A stretch of DNA of 64,000 bases, taken from Triticum aestivum (taxonomy: Eukaryota > Streptophyta > Magnoliopsida > Poales > Poaceae). The notes below the pieces were generated by a model. It searched no databases. It was given only the letters and a program-made list of their open reading frames with translations, and was not told the origin of the DNA. Below are positions 1-10,668 of this stretch, piece after piece. Both the position numbers and the translations under genes were made by a program. Position 1 is the first letter of the stretch. Each line of letters opens with the position of its first letter. The DNA is taken from assembly GCF_018294505.1 (NCBI RefSeq), contig NC_057802.1, forward strand, positions 317,100,921 through 317,164,920, given 5' to 3'.

Positions 1-1443
1 GCGATAGAAAATAAATGGATCTTTAAGAAGAAGACGGACGCGGATGGAAATGTTACCATCTATAAAGCTCGACTTGTCGCTAAGGGTTATCGACAAGTTC
101 AAGGAGTTGACTACAATGAGACCTTCTCACCCGTAGCGAAGCTGAAGTCCGTCTGAATCATGTTAGCAATTGCCGCATTCTATGATTATGAAATATGGCA
201 AATGGACGTCAAAACGGCATTCCTTAACGGCTTCCTCAAGGAAGAATTGTATATGATGCAGCCGGAAGGTTTTGTCGATCCTAAGAATGCTGACAAGGTA
301 TGCAAGCTCCAACGCTCAATCTATGGGCTGGTGCAGGCATCTCGGAGTTGGAACATTTGCTTTGATGAGATGATCAAAGCGTTTGGGTTTACACAGACTT
401 ATGGAGAAGCCTGTGTTTACAAGAAAGTGAGTGGGAGCTCCGTAGCATTTCTCATATTATATGTTGATGACATACTATTGATGGGAAATGATATAGAATT
501 CTTGGAAAGCATAAAGGCCTACTTGAATAAGTGTTTTTCAATGAAGGACCTTGGAGAAGCTGCTTACATATTAGGCATCAAGATCTATAGAGATAGATCG
601 AGACGCCTCATAGGTCTTTCACAAAGCACATACCTTGACAAGATATTGAAGAAGTTCAATATGGATTAGTCCAAGAAGGGGTTCTTGCCTATATTGCAAG
701 GTGTGAGATTGAGCACGGCTCAATGCCCGACCACGGCAGAAGATAGAGAAAAGATGAGTGTCATCCCCTATGCCTCGGCCATAGGGTCTATTATGTATGC
801 CATGCTGTGTACCAGACCTGATGTAAACCTTGCCATAAGTTTGGTAGGAAGGTACCAAAGTAATCCCGGCATGGAACACTGGACAGCGGTCAAGAACATC
901 CTGAAGTACCTGAAAAGGACTAAGGATATGTTTCTCGTTTATGGAGGTGACGAAGAGCTCGTCGTAAAGGGTTACGTCGATGCTAGCTTTGACACAGATC
1001 TAGATGACTCTAAGTCACAAACCGGATACGTGTATACTTTCAATGGTGGGGCAGTTAGCTGGTGCAGTTGCAAGCAAAGCATCGTGGCGGGATCTACATG
1101 TGAAGCGGAGTACATGGCAGCCTCGGAGGCAGCACATGAAGCAATCTGGATGAAGGAATTCATTGCCAACCTAGGAGTTATTCCCAATGCATCGGGGCCA
1201 ATGACTCTCTTCTGTGACAACACTGGAACTATTGCCCTTGCCAAGGAGCCCAGGTTTCACAAGAAGACCAGGCACATCAAGCATCGCTTCAACTCCATTC
1301 GTGAAAATGTTCAAAATGGAGACATAGATATTTGTAAAGTGCATACTGATTTGAATGTCGTAGATCCGTTGCCTAAACCTCTTCCACGGGCGAAACATGA
1401 TCAACACCAGAACTCTATGGGTGTACGATTCATTACAATGTAA
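1..1443 (+). pseudogene. copia retrotransposon polyprotein, 3' part (reverse transcriptase and RNase H), broken
   Basis: Frame 1 reads through the C-terminal half of a Ty1/copia pol polyprotein of the BARE-1/Angela type. The reverse transcriptase shows MDVKTAFLNG and the catalytic YVDD (LYVDDILLMGND, near position 460-490). RNase H follows with DASF, EAEYMA and FCDNTGTIALA and ends in a DPLPKPLP-like tail. The 5' part (gag, protease, integrase) lies before the window. Two in-frame nonsense codons break it: TGA at 154-156 and TAG at 667-669. Both fit C-to-T changes of CGA and CAG, and the frame is otherwise unbroken to TAA at 1441-1443. Its role would have been copying element RNA into cDNA in virus-like particles. 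The polypurine tract and 3' LTR follow directly, which confirms the family. Confidence 0.93.
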
Positions 1444-1464
1444 CTAGATTATTGACTCTAGTGC

Positions 1465-1475
1465 AAGTGGGAGAC
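1465..1475 (+). other. polypurine tract of the copia element
   Basis: The purine-rich AAGTGGGAGAC lies directly before the 3' LTR start, where plus-strand DNA synthesis is primed. This is the usual position and sequence type for BARE-1/Angela elements. Confidence 0.8.
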
Positions 1476-3198
1476 TGTTGGAAATATGCCCTAGAGGCAA
1501 TAATAAAATGGTTATTATTATATTTCCTTGTTCATGATAATTGTCTATTGTTCATGCTATAATTGTGTTATACGGAAATCGTAATACATGTGTGAACACA
1601 TAGACCATAACATGTCCCTAGTGAGCCTCTAGTTGACTAGCTCGTTCATCAATAGATGGTTACGGTTTCCTGACCATGGACATTGGATGTCATTGATAAC
1701 GGGATCACATCATTAGGAGAATGATGTGATGGACAAGACCCAATCCTAAGCATAGCACTAGATCGTGTAGTTCGTTTGCTAAATCTTTTCTAATGTCAAG
1801 TATCATTTCCTTAGACCATGAGATCGTGCAACTCCCGGATACCGTAGGAGTGCTTTGGGTGTACCAAACGTCACAACATAACTGGGTGGCTATAAAGGTG
1901 CACTACAGGTATCTCCGAAAGTGTCTGTTGGGTTGGCATGGATCGAGACTGGGATTTGTCACTTCGTATGACGGAGAGGTATCTCTGGGCCCACTCGGTA
2001 ATGCATCATCATAATGAGCTCAATATGTGACTAAGTAGTTAGTCACGTGATCATGCATTACGGAACGAGTAAAGTGACTTGCCGGTAACGAGATTGAACG
2101 AGGTATTGGGATACCGACGATCGAATCTCGGGCAAGTAACATACCGATTGACAAAGGGAATTTTATCCGGGATTGCTTGAATCCTCGACATCGTGGTTCA
2201 TCCGATGAGATCATCGTGGAACATGTGGGAGCCAACATGGGTATCTAGATCCCGCTGTTGGTTACTGGCTAGACAGTTGTCTCGGTCATGTCTGCATGAT
2301 TCCCGAACTCGTAGGGACTTAAGGTTCGATGACGCTAGGGTTATAAGGAAGATTTGTATGTGATTACCGAATGTTGTTCGGAGTCCCGGATGAGATCCCG
2401 GACATCACGAGGAGTTCTGGAATGGTCCGGAGGTGAAGATTTATATATGGGAAGTCATCATACGGTCACCGGAAATATTTGGGGGTATACCGGTATTGTA
2501 CCGGGACCACCGGAGGGGTTTCGGGGGTCCACCGGGAGGGTCCACCTGCCCCGGAGGGCCTTATGGGCTATAGGTGGAAGGGAACCAGCCCCTAAGTGGG
2601 CTGGGCGCCATCCCCCCTAGGGCCCATGTGCCTAGGGTTGGGGGGAACCCTAAAGGGGGCACCCCCCTTGCTTTGGGGCAAGCCCCCTCCCCCTTGGCCG
2701 CCGCCCCCCCTCTAGATCTCATCTAGAGGGGCCGGCCCCCTTCCCCCTTCTCCCTATAAATATAGGGGTGGAGGGAGGGCTGCAGCACCACATCCAAGGC
2801 GCAGCCCCTCCCCTCCCCAACACCTCTCCTCCTCCGCGTGAGCTTGGCGAAGCCCTGCAGGAGAACTGCCACTCCATCACCACCACGCCGTCGTGCTGCT
2901 GTTGGAGCCCTCTTCCTAAACCTCTCCCTCCTCCTTGCTGGATCAAGGTGCGGGAGACGTCACCGGGCTGCACGTGTGTTGAACGCGGAGGCACCGTTGT
3001 TCGGCGCTAGGATCGGAATCCACCGCGATCTGAATCGCTACGAGTACGAATCCCTCATCCGCGTTCTTGCAACGCTTCCATCTCGCGATCTTCAACGGTA
3101 TGAAGTTGCACTCCCCTTTCTCTCGTTGCTAGTTACTCGATGGATTGATCTTGGTGATGCGTAGAACAAAATATTAATTTCTGCAACGATCCCCAACA
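1476..3198 (+). mobile_element. 3' LTR of the BARE-1/Angela/WIS-type copia element
   Basis: The LTR begins TGTTGGAAATATGCCC after the polypurine tract and ends CGATCCCCAACA, so it has TG...CA ends and is 1,723 bp long, near the usual length for this family. It holds a GC-rich U3, a TATA box at 2755-2762 and a GC-rich leader. The next 5 bases (3199-3203, ggcac) may be half of the target duplication, but the 5' LTR is outside the window, so this cannot be tested. The LTR sits against the tail of a second LTR, as in a nested insertion. Confidence 0.9.
2755..2762 (+). promoter_or_regulatory. TATA box of the copia LTR
   Basis: TATAAATA lies in a GC-rich setting about 440 bp before the LTR end, where BARE-type LTRs start transcription. 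Assigned by position and motif only. Confidence 0.6.
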
Positions 3199-3609
3199 GG
3201 CACCCCATAGACACACAAGTTGATTGTTTAGCCGTGTGTGGTCCCCCCCTCCACAGATTTCCACCTCGGTCATATCGTTGTAGTGCTTAGGCGAAGCCCT
3301 GCGTTGGTAACTTCATCATCACCGTCATCACGCCGTCGTGCTATCGAAACTCTCCCTCGACCTCAGCTGGATCAAGAGTTCGAGGGACATCACTGAGCTG
3401 AACATGTGCAGATCGCGGAGGTGCCGTGCGTTCGGTACTTGATCGGTTGGATCGCGAAGACGGTCGACTACATCAACCGCTTTACTTAACGCTTCTGCTT
3501 TCATTCTACAAGGGTACGTGGACACACTCTCCCCGCTCGTTGCTATGCATCTCCTAGATAGATCTTGCGTGATAGTAGGAAATTTTTTGAAATACTGTGT
3601 TCCCCAACA
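3199..3609 (+). mobile_element. tail of an older copia LTR
   Basis: This stretch is a diverged relative of the tail of the LTR before it: both hold a gcgaagccctgc-like block, a ctggatcaag block, a block close to a cggaggtgccg, and a TTCCCCAACA end. It has no coding region of its own. The younger copia at 1-3198 most simply inserted into this LTR and split it, with the left half outside the window. Confidence 0.65.
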
Positions 3610-3748
3610 AATGTACTATTGATTACATACAACAAGTCATCAGCCCACAACGACAACGAGGATACACGTTGGATTATAGATCATTTCCAACAAAACATTC
3701 TAGTAAAGTTTTCCTCACACAACAAATAACAAAGCGATGAAATGAACT

Positions 3749-5155
3749 TCAGCTCAACCACTCGTCGGCGTTGGAAACGCTTGCTTTGAACCAGAAGTGA
3801 TTCTCTGGGAAGGGCCAGCTACTGTCAATCTCGAGACCAACGCATGACTGATCATCCAGGCTAAAGCGGCCTATGTCAGGACCCATATTGGGATGGTAGG
3901 GAAGTATAGCAATGTCCAAGGTATAGATACAGTTGCTTCACATAAATGGTAGTAACGTTGTGTCAACAGCAGCTGGATCGCCTTCCACCATCATTGGATA
4001 GGTTTGTCTGAGGAAGAGCGAGTTTCCTCCAAGACATTCAATACCGAACCAGGGAGAAGGTGTTGGCGCTAGTACACTAGTATCCATCCCGAATACCCTG
4101 CAATGGATGTTGAAATAGGTCCGGAGAGTGCGCCCATGCAAGACAACACCTACTTCCTTAGTAACATCAGTAGTGCCCTGTATATAGACAAGAAGAGGTG
4201 ATCCATCGGAATAAGTTGCCAGGCGCCACTGAGTATATGGGTCCTGCTCGTCCTCATGCTCGTGATCATCAGCATCGTCATCTCCCCCTTGGTTATAAAT
4301 TTTTTCAAGTATAGGTGGTGGAATGTTCAAAGGACCTTGGAAACACAAGAAGGTTAATTAGTGAAGGGAAACTAGCTAACCCGCAGGCATGTGGATGAAA
4401 CAATTATAATTACGGTGGAAGACAAACGTACCGAAAGCATCAAGATTCCATGCAAAAACAGTGCCACGAGTGGTGGCAGCAAACACAAGACCCTCGTATT
4501 GAATTGCATCACAGTACTCATCCGTGTACAGAAATTGATTTTTGAGCAACATCCATCGAGGCGTGGAAGTAAGGACGGCAACAAGCTTGTCGAAGATAGC
4601 AACAACTTCATAGTTTGTGTAATCCCAAGAGCGGTTGGGAACTCGACAAATTGCTATCTTCCGTAGACGACAGTCACCATGATCGTATTTGAACTCACAT
4701 AGAATACCGGTGTACTCAACCTCTCGGCAGTCGTCTGAGATTTTTGCAAGTGGAACCCGATGACGAATGTACACATTCACAAGTTCCCACTCGCAGTTGT
4801 ACCCAATATAAACAACCCAATCTCCATGTGCGCCTACCCAAGCCTTGCCCTCAAGCGATGGCATCTTAACATCATACGTATCATTATCAAGCAGCATCAA
4901 CTTGCACAAGGCGAGGCTTCCCTCGTCCCCGCGCCAGTCAGCAGGGTCACGGCGAAGAAGATAGGGGAGATCAAACTGCTCCTGGACCCTTGGGTTCCTT
5001 GTAATGATGTTATTAGTTGAGTCGAGAATGGTCTTGAACGTACCTGCCATGCTAGTTGAGGTGATGACATCGCACCGATCAATGAGTTCCTCCACCACGT
5101 CATCTTTCAGATCGGGGAAAGAATAACGGGGTCGTTTTCGGCCTGTTTCCTCCAT
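3749..5155 (-). pseudogene. DUF295/F-box-like gene remnant, two exons, one nonsense codon
   Basis: The ATG at 5155 starts MEETGRKRPRYSFPDL. The first exon ends at 4381 at a GT donor and a short intron (4336-4380, 45 bp) joins in phase to GPLNIPPPILEK. The C-terminal part has WFGIECLGGNSLFLRQTYPM, an acidic DDDADDHEHEDE run and, late on, NMGPDIGRFSLDD and SSWPFPENHFWF, a pattern of the grass DUF295 (F-box-associated) proteins. An in-frame TGA at 3938-3940 comes 62 codons before the last stop at 3749-3751; it fits CGA to TGA. The family's usual role is uncertain and no clear F-box is seen at the N-terminus. The 45-bp intron is short for a plant. The start lies just downstream of CACTA subterminal repeats, so it may be captured cargo. 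The family call is from motif recall. Confidence 0.55.
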
Positions 5156-5334
5156 GGAGAAGATGATCGAACAATGGCAGAAGGAAGGGTGAAGGCAAAT
5201 GAGGGAGGAAGAGCGTGCGACAGCAGTTCCAAATCGAGAGGGAAAGGCGAAGAGGCAGTGGACGGTTGCCACGGTACACGAAGAGGCGCCTGGGGAGCGA
5301 ACGGTTGCCACAGAGGTCACACATTGACGACAAG

Positions 5335-5778
5335 AGCCGAGTGAACCGCATACGTATATCGCACACACCTTGATCTGGCTGACCGTTTCTTTTGCGTTAC
5401 CTAATCACAAACAGTCCATCCGAGTGAACCATATGTTGTATATCACACACACCTTCATCTGGTGCCCGTTTCTTTTGTGTTGCCTAATCACACACAGTTC
5501 ATCCTAGTGAACCGTATGTTGTGTATCACACACGCCTTCATCTGGCTACCCGTTTCTTTTGTTCCTCCTCATCCCAAACAGTTAATTAAGCTGAACCGTA
5601 TGCCCTGCATCGCACATGGAACTAAAATCTGAACCGTGTTTGATGCATCTGTCATCGCAAACGTTTTGCACATTTTTGACGGTTTTTTTACACCACCGTT
5701 TGCGATTATGGCATCGCACACAGTTTCGTCGAAGGGTCTCTGATCGTAGTGTCGCGTTAGCAGCATCCTGCAGTAGTG
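5335..5778 (+). mobile_element. right end of a CACTA element with subterminal repeats
   Basis: The segment ends CTGCAGTAGTG at 5778, the inverse of a CACTA-type start. Before it are about three copies of an 82-85 bp unit with gtgaaccgtatg, atcacacaccttcatctgg and cccgtttcttttg (at about 5341, 5423 and 5508), as in CACTA subterminal regions. No matching left end is found in the window. It probably lies left of position 1, with the copia elements nested inside. Confidence 0.6.
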
Positions 5779-5779
5779 G

Positions 5780-7044
5780 CAATTAACAGTTGAATCCATT
5801 TTTAAATAGTTGCATTTCAATGGCTACAAACTTACAAAACATGACTTAGGATGTTGTTAAGCCTGTTGCAATTAACAGTTGTATCCATTTTTTAATCTGT
5901 CCATTTGCTACCATTCTACTCTCCGCAATGAAGATTACTAGAGATGCTGCACAGTTGCTATTTTTGGTGGATGCTAACCCTGTTCTACTTAACATGCCTG
6001 TCCATGTACTTACGCATGGTCATAATGGCCGATGCTGTTGTTTGCCATTGAGGTTAGCTGCATCCCATGTCTTACAGTATTTCACATCATTTGTGCGATT
6101 GCAGTTTAACTTCTACCATTTACTGGTTACCTGTAGGTACACATGTCAGTGGCACTGATCCACGCTTCGACCTGGAGGAACAGCTCGCCTCCGCCGCCGC
6201 TGACTTTGGGCGGGCTCTGGCCAAGATGGAGTGCCCCAGCAACTACCTCTCAGGACTTACCAAGTATGTACTCACCAGTTCAATCTTACCAATACCAGTT
6301 GCAATTAATGGCTATGTTTTGTACGGTCGATGTATTAAGCATGTTGTAGTAAACATGCCTAACACGTCTTAGCTATTTTCCCTACCTTTTTATAGACAAC
6401 TGGGCCATTATCTGATCTGGCAGCACCTGCCCTGTGATGTTTAACTCTGCCAATTGCATTTTTATCAGTACCGGTTTCAATGGCCATTAAGCGTGTTGCA
6501 ATTAACAGTTGTATCCATTTTTAAAGAGTTGTATTTCAATGGCTACAAACTTACAAAACATGAATTAGGATGTTGTTAAGCCTGTTGCAATTAACAGTTG
6601 TATCCATTTTTAATCCGTCCCTTTGCTACCGTTCTACTCTTTTGAAATGAAGATATCACTACAGATACTGCCGTTTTATTACCATTTGCTATTTTTGGTG
6701 GATGTTAACCCTGTTGTAGTTAACATTGGCTTTCCATGTACTTACACATGGCTACAATGGGCGATGCTGTTGTTGGCCGTCGAGGTTAGCTGCATCCCAT
6801 GTCTTATACACCATCTATTCCTAAATATAAGTATTTTTAGAGATTCCAATATAGACTACATAAGGAGCAAAATGAGTGAATCTAGATTCTAATCTAAACT
6901 ATATCTATAGTTCTATATACATCCGTATGTAGTTCATATTGAAATCTCAAAAAAAAGTACTTGTACTTAGGAACATAGGTAGTTGTATTTTACATCATTT
7001 GTGCAATCTTAGTTTAGCTTCTAACATACTGGTTGCTTGTAGGT
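5780..7044 (+). repeat. duplicated intron-exon segment
   Basis: Two copies of one segment are visible: about 5780-6136 and 6486-7044. Both carry the gcaattaacagttgtatcc motif, a gctatttttggtggatg block, a gaggttagctgcatcccatg block, and a 3' splice site tgtaggtac. The second copy is longer only because of the MITE at 6809-6979. Each copy leads into an exon-like stretch that begins GT-DPR (see the next entry). Confidence 0.75.
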
Positions 7045-7164
7045 ACATTTATGAGAGGTACTGATCCACGCATCGATCCCTTTTGCGTACGGGGCAATGA
7101 GATATTCATGAACAAGCGTCAAGTGAGGAAACTAAGAAAGATTGTAAGGCGAAAGAAACGGTGA
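6137..7164 (+). pseudogene. two related exon-like segments before the B3 remnant
   Basis: After the acceptor at 6135-6136 a segment (6137-6267) reads GTHVSGTDPRFDLEEQLA, then FGRALAKMECPSNYLSGLTK. After the acceptor at 7043-7044 a second (7045-7164) reads GTFMRGTDPRIDPF, then the basic stretch MNKRQVRKLRKIVRRKKR and a TGA at 7162-7164. The shared GT(x)3GTDPR start shows that the exon start was duplicated together with its intron. The basic tail could be a nuclear-localisation or DNA-binding stretch. I cannot name the family. A joint gene with the B3 segment at 7303 is an inference from order and spacing. Confidence 0.4.
6809..6979 (+). mobile_element. degenerate Stowaway MITE
   Basis: Flanked by TA on both sides (6807-6808 and 6980-6981). 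It starts with a worn form of the CTCCCTCCGTTCC terminus (caccatctattcc) and holds the typical aaatataagtatttttagag block and its inverse near the end. Comparison with the sister copy at about 6072 shows the clean site without the insertion. Confidence 0.8.
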
Positions 7165-7302
7165 TTGGAATTAAGCTCTTTATTTACACTTTGTCGAAGA
7201 CAACAGTGAACTTTAGGATGGTAAGTAATGTGTTGCCTTTTCCCCCTGCCCACAACAAGTTACTCTATTAGACCCCAGTATCTGATATTTTTCTCTTTTA
7301 AG

Positions 7303-7578
7303 TGGTTTCCAAAGTTATTTATTGATGATTACCTTGCAAACTACATGACCGGAGTGGAGGCAACTAAGGTTAAAGTATATAATTCATGCTACCATGATAA
7401 TGCTCTAGAAGTCTTCCTGAAGGCGGTGAAGGATGGGTGGGCGATCGTCACAAGGGGTTGGACAAAATTGGTTCGTGACTATGGCATGCAGGAAGGCACA
7501 TTATGGGCATTCCGCTTCTTCAACACCGTCGGCAGTCAAAATGGTTTACACTTGTCTCTTCACCTTTACCGCCTTTAA
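7303..7578 (+). pseudogene. B3-type DNA-binding domain remnant
   Basis: After an acceptor-like TTTTAAG the frame opens WFPKLFIDDYLANYMTGVEA and runs 91 codons to TAA at 7576-7578. The pattern F-P-K-x-F...W-A-I-V...GW-x-K-L-V-R-D...EGTLWAFRF...LHLSLHLYRL fits the plant B3 domain (ABI3/VP1/REM-like), which binds DNA in the nucleus. No start codon or second B3 domain is visible, so this is a partial gene or a terminal exon. It lies between a duplicated intron and a CACTA right end at 8329, so it may be cargo or part of that element. Domain call by pattern only. Confidence 0.55.
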
Positions 7579-7789
7579 ATATTGTGGTTCATCATAGTTA
7601 ATTGCTGTCTAATCTTGTAATTACTGAACATATTGTACTGGCAATTTTATTTATGGATTCGTTGTTGAACCATTGTGCTGAGAATTTGAATGGCACGTTT
7701 CATATTTCAAAATTTCCAATTCGAATAATAAATTATAGGAAAAATAAAAAGAGAATAGACGGTCATGGAACTTTGCAAATAGTTCTGGC

Positions 7790-8329
7790 AGTAAAAGCGC
7801 TTGTGATGGATAGACCAATGCCACACAGTTTTCTACATCAAATCGTGTGTGATGTAGTTCATGAAAGCAAACAGTTAACCAAGGCAGAGCGTGTGTGATA
7901 GTTACACCTTTCACACACGAGCATACACATAAAACTGTGTGGGATGTACATACGAACGGAAACGTTTTCCCTGGATTGCTTGTGAGGGATGTACATAAGA
8001 ACATAAACGCATTCCTTGGATTTTCTGTGTGTGATATACATACGAACGGAATTTTTTTCTAGGATTCACCGTGTGGGATGTACATAACTACGGAAATGTT
8101 TTTCTCGGATTACCGTGTGGGATGTACATACCTAAGGAAATGATTGGGTTTCGATGCCTCGCCCGATCGCACACGGCCCCAGCCTGTGTCCCAGGAGGGC
8201 CTATCCCCGACGATTGCTGGGTCGTGTGGGAAGGACCCCCCTATCGCCCGCACTCACATGGCGACGGTTCCAAATGCCGTTGCGGAAAGGGGTTAAAAAC
8301 CGTTTGTATAGCACCGACGCGTACCAGTG
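7790..8329 (+). mobile_element. right end of a second CACTA-like element with subterminal repeats
   Basis: The segment ends CGCGTACCAGTG at 8329, whose inverse begins CACTGG. Before it are at least five copies of a gtgtgggatgtacatacgaa motif separated by acggaaatgtttttctcgga-like spacers, roughly 50-65 bp apart (about 7940-8140), then a GC-rich block. This is the layout of a CACTA subterminal region. The left end is not in the window. The B3 remnant and perhaps the other CACTA are then inside this element. Confidence 0.55.
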
Positions 8330-10668
8330 TTTACCTACTGTTTTTATGTGTTCACATTATTAAGCTACCGTAGTAATAATGTTTTGTAGCTTTTGTTTCA
8401 ATAAAGTGCCAAGTAAAGCCTTTGGGATAGTGTGGATGATAGTTTACTTGAATCTGTGCAAAAACAGAAACTTTTGCTTCCAGAAATAGAATTGTTTAAA
8501 TTCACTGGAGCGTCGAAACATTCTGGATTTTTTTACAGATGATTGATATATAAATTGTCCACGTGGTCCTAAGTTTTAAGAATTTTTGGAGTGGCACAAG
8601 TATGACTGATATTCAGATCTTTACGTACTGTTCTGTTTTTGACAGATTCTGTTTTCAATGCATAGCTTGCTTGTTTCCTAGTTTCTATAGCTTATATTGC
8701 TTGATAAAAATTGTGGAAATGATGAGGTACAGTAGGCGTGTGAGAACAATTATGAATCTTGTCTTTGACAGTACCAAAGTGAATGGTTTGTCTTTATCAT
8801 ACTAACTTATCTCACGAGTTCTTGTTGAGTTTTGTGTGGATGAAGTTTTAAAGATTTAGGTAAACCGTGATATAAAAGGAATTAAGGAGACACAAAATCT
8901 CAAGCTTGAGGATGCCCAAGGCACCCCAAGATAGCATTTCAAGAAGTCTCAAGCACCTAAGCTTGGGGATGCCCCGGTAGGCATCCTACCTTTCTTCATT
9001 AACAATTATCGGTTAGTACCGGTTGAGCCTAAGTTTTTGCTTCTTCACATGAGTTGTGCTATTATTGAAATGTCATTTTATTTTGTATTTGCTTGCTGTT
9101 TTAATAAAATACTTAGATCTGAAAGTTTTTACATAAAATAGAGTCCTCAAGTAGTTGCCAGGGAGGCTAAGTAAGCGGCATTCACATCCCGTCAACGAAG
9201 CTATTTTCTATGGAATTGCTCTAGTGCTTCACTTATATCTTTTTGAGCACGGGGTGCTTTAGTATTTTTGAAGAAATTCACTCTTGCTTCACTTAAATTA
9301 ATTTGAGAGAAAGAAATATTATGCTCATGATCTTCATTTATATCTTTTTGGAGTAGCTTGTCATTTACTCTTGTGCTTCACTTATATCCTATGAGTAAAT
9401 TGTTGAATAAATTGAATGTCATGAAGTTGAAATCATATCATGCCTAGTGGTAGCTTCACATTGGGTTTAGAAAGTGAAATCTTTTCAGGCTTGACAATCA
9501 CAATATTGGTCATAGAAGCAATTCACGAATAATTACTATAAGGAAGAGAACCTTCACATGCAAATACACTATCATGGAAATCTTTTGTGATTGTGAGCCC
9601 CCATCAAAATATTATATGCCGAAATTGTTGACGTTGGACAAGGAAGACAACGTAATAGTTTATGTTTGTTCATATTCACATAGAAGTTATATTGTCATAG
9701 ATCCTTCAACATGTGGTGCTTGCCCCCATCTTTGCTAGCCAAAAAATCCGCACCAAGTAGAGATACTACTTGTGCATCCAAAAACCCTTAAACCCAAATC
9801 TTATTTTCAAGAGTCCACTATACCTACCTAAGGATTGAGTGAGATCCTTCAAGTAAGTTGTCATCGGTGGAAGAAGGCAATAAAATTGCTTCTAAAAGTG
9901 TTAGATCATTTAGTGTAAGAGAAAATTGAGTGTTGTACGAACTTGTGATAGCAAAGAAGAAAAGCGACAGACTGCATAATAAAGGTTGCTATCATAAGGG
10001 GCAATATAACGTGACTTTCTTTTGCACTAAGGGGTTGAGCATACAAACAAATAAGCGCATGGCAACCTCTGCTTCCCTCTGCGAAGGGCCTATCTTTTAC
10101 TTTTATGTATTTACTTTTATGCAAGAGTCAAAGTTTTTCTCTCTATTCCATTTTTTTCTCCTTTGGCAAGCATCATGTGGTGAGGAAAGATCTAGGAACA
10201 TATGTCCAGTTGAATATGGGTAGCATGAGTTATTATTGTTGACATCACCCTTGAGGTGAATACGTTGGGAGGCGAAGCTATAAGCCCCTATCTTTCTATG
10301 TGTTCGGTTGAAACGTTTTGCTCATGTGTATGCGGTGAGTGTTAGCAATCATAGAAGACTATATGATGGTTGATTATGGGGAGCTCTTACTTAAACTCTG
10401 TTGAATAAGTTGAATTACAATTGCTTGGTGACTGAGAACATAGGTTGTTGAGTTTCAAGAGAATTCATTGTTTGAACCTTACCATGTTAATTGGTTGCTA
10501 CTTTAACATGAGATGTTTTATAAGAAAGAATTGCTGTTATGATGCTAGGAAAAGTGATTGAAATTATCATTGATCAAACTTACGCACTTTGCTAGCATTC
10601 ACGCTTCATAAATTATTTCTTTTATCACTTACCTACTCGAGATGAGTAGGAAATAAGCTTGGGGATGC
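8330..10668 (+). mobile_element. gypsy element, 3' non-coding internal region
   Basis: No convincing coding region is seen in these 2.3 kb. It carries blocks such as agcttggggatgcccc and ttttgagcacggggtgc that I associate with the long untranslated tail of cereal gypsy elements, and it ends in aagcttggggatgc directly before an LTR start. The pol part is missing on the left, where the CACTA end at 8329 begins, so the CACTA probably inserted here or a deletion followed. Confidence 0.65.

Noticed and set aside
5928..6372. Open frames in the duplicated intron before the B3 remnant
   Set aside because: They cross the splice sites; only the stretch after 6137 has the repeated exon pattern.
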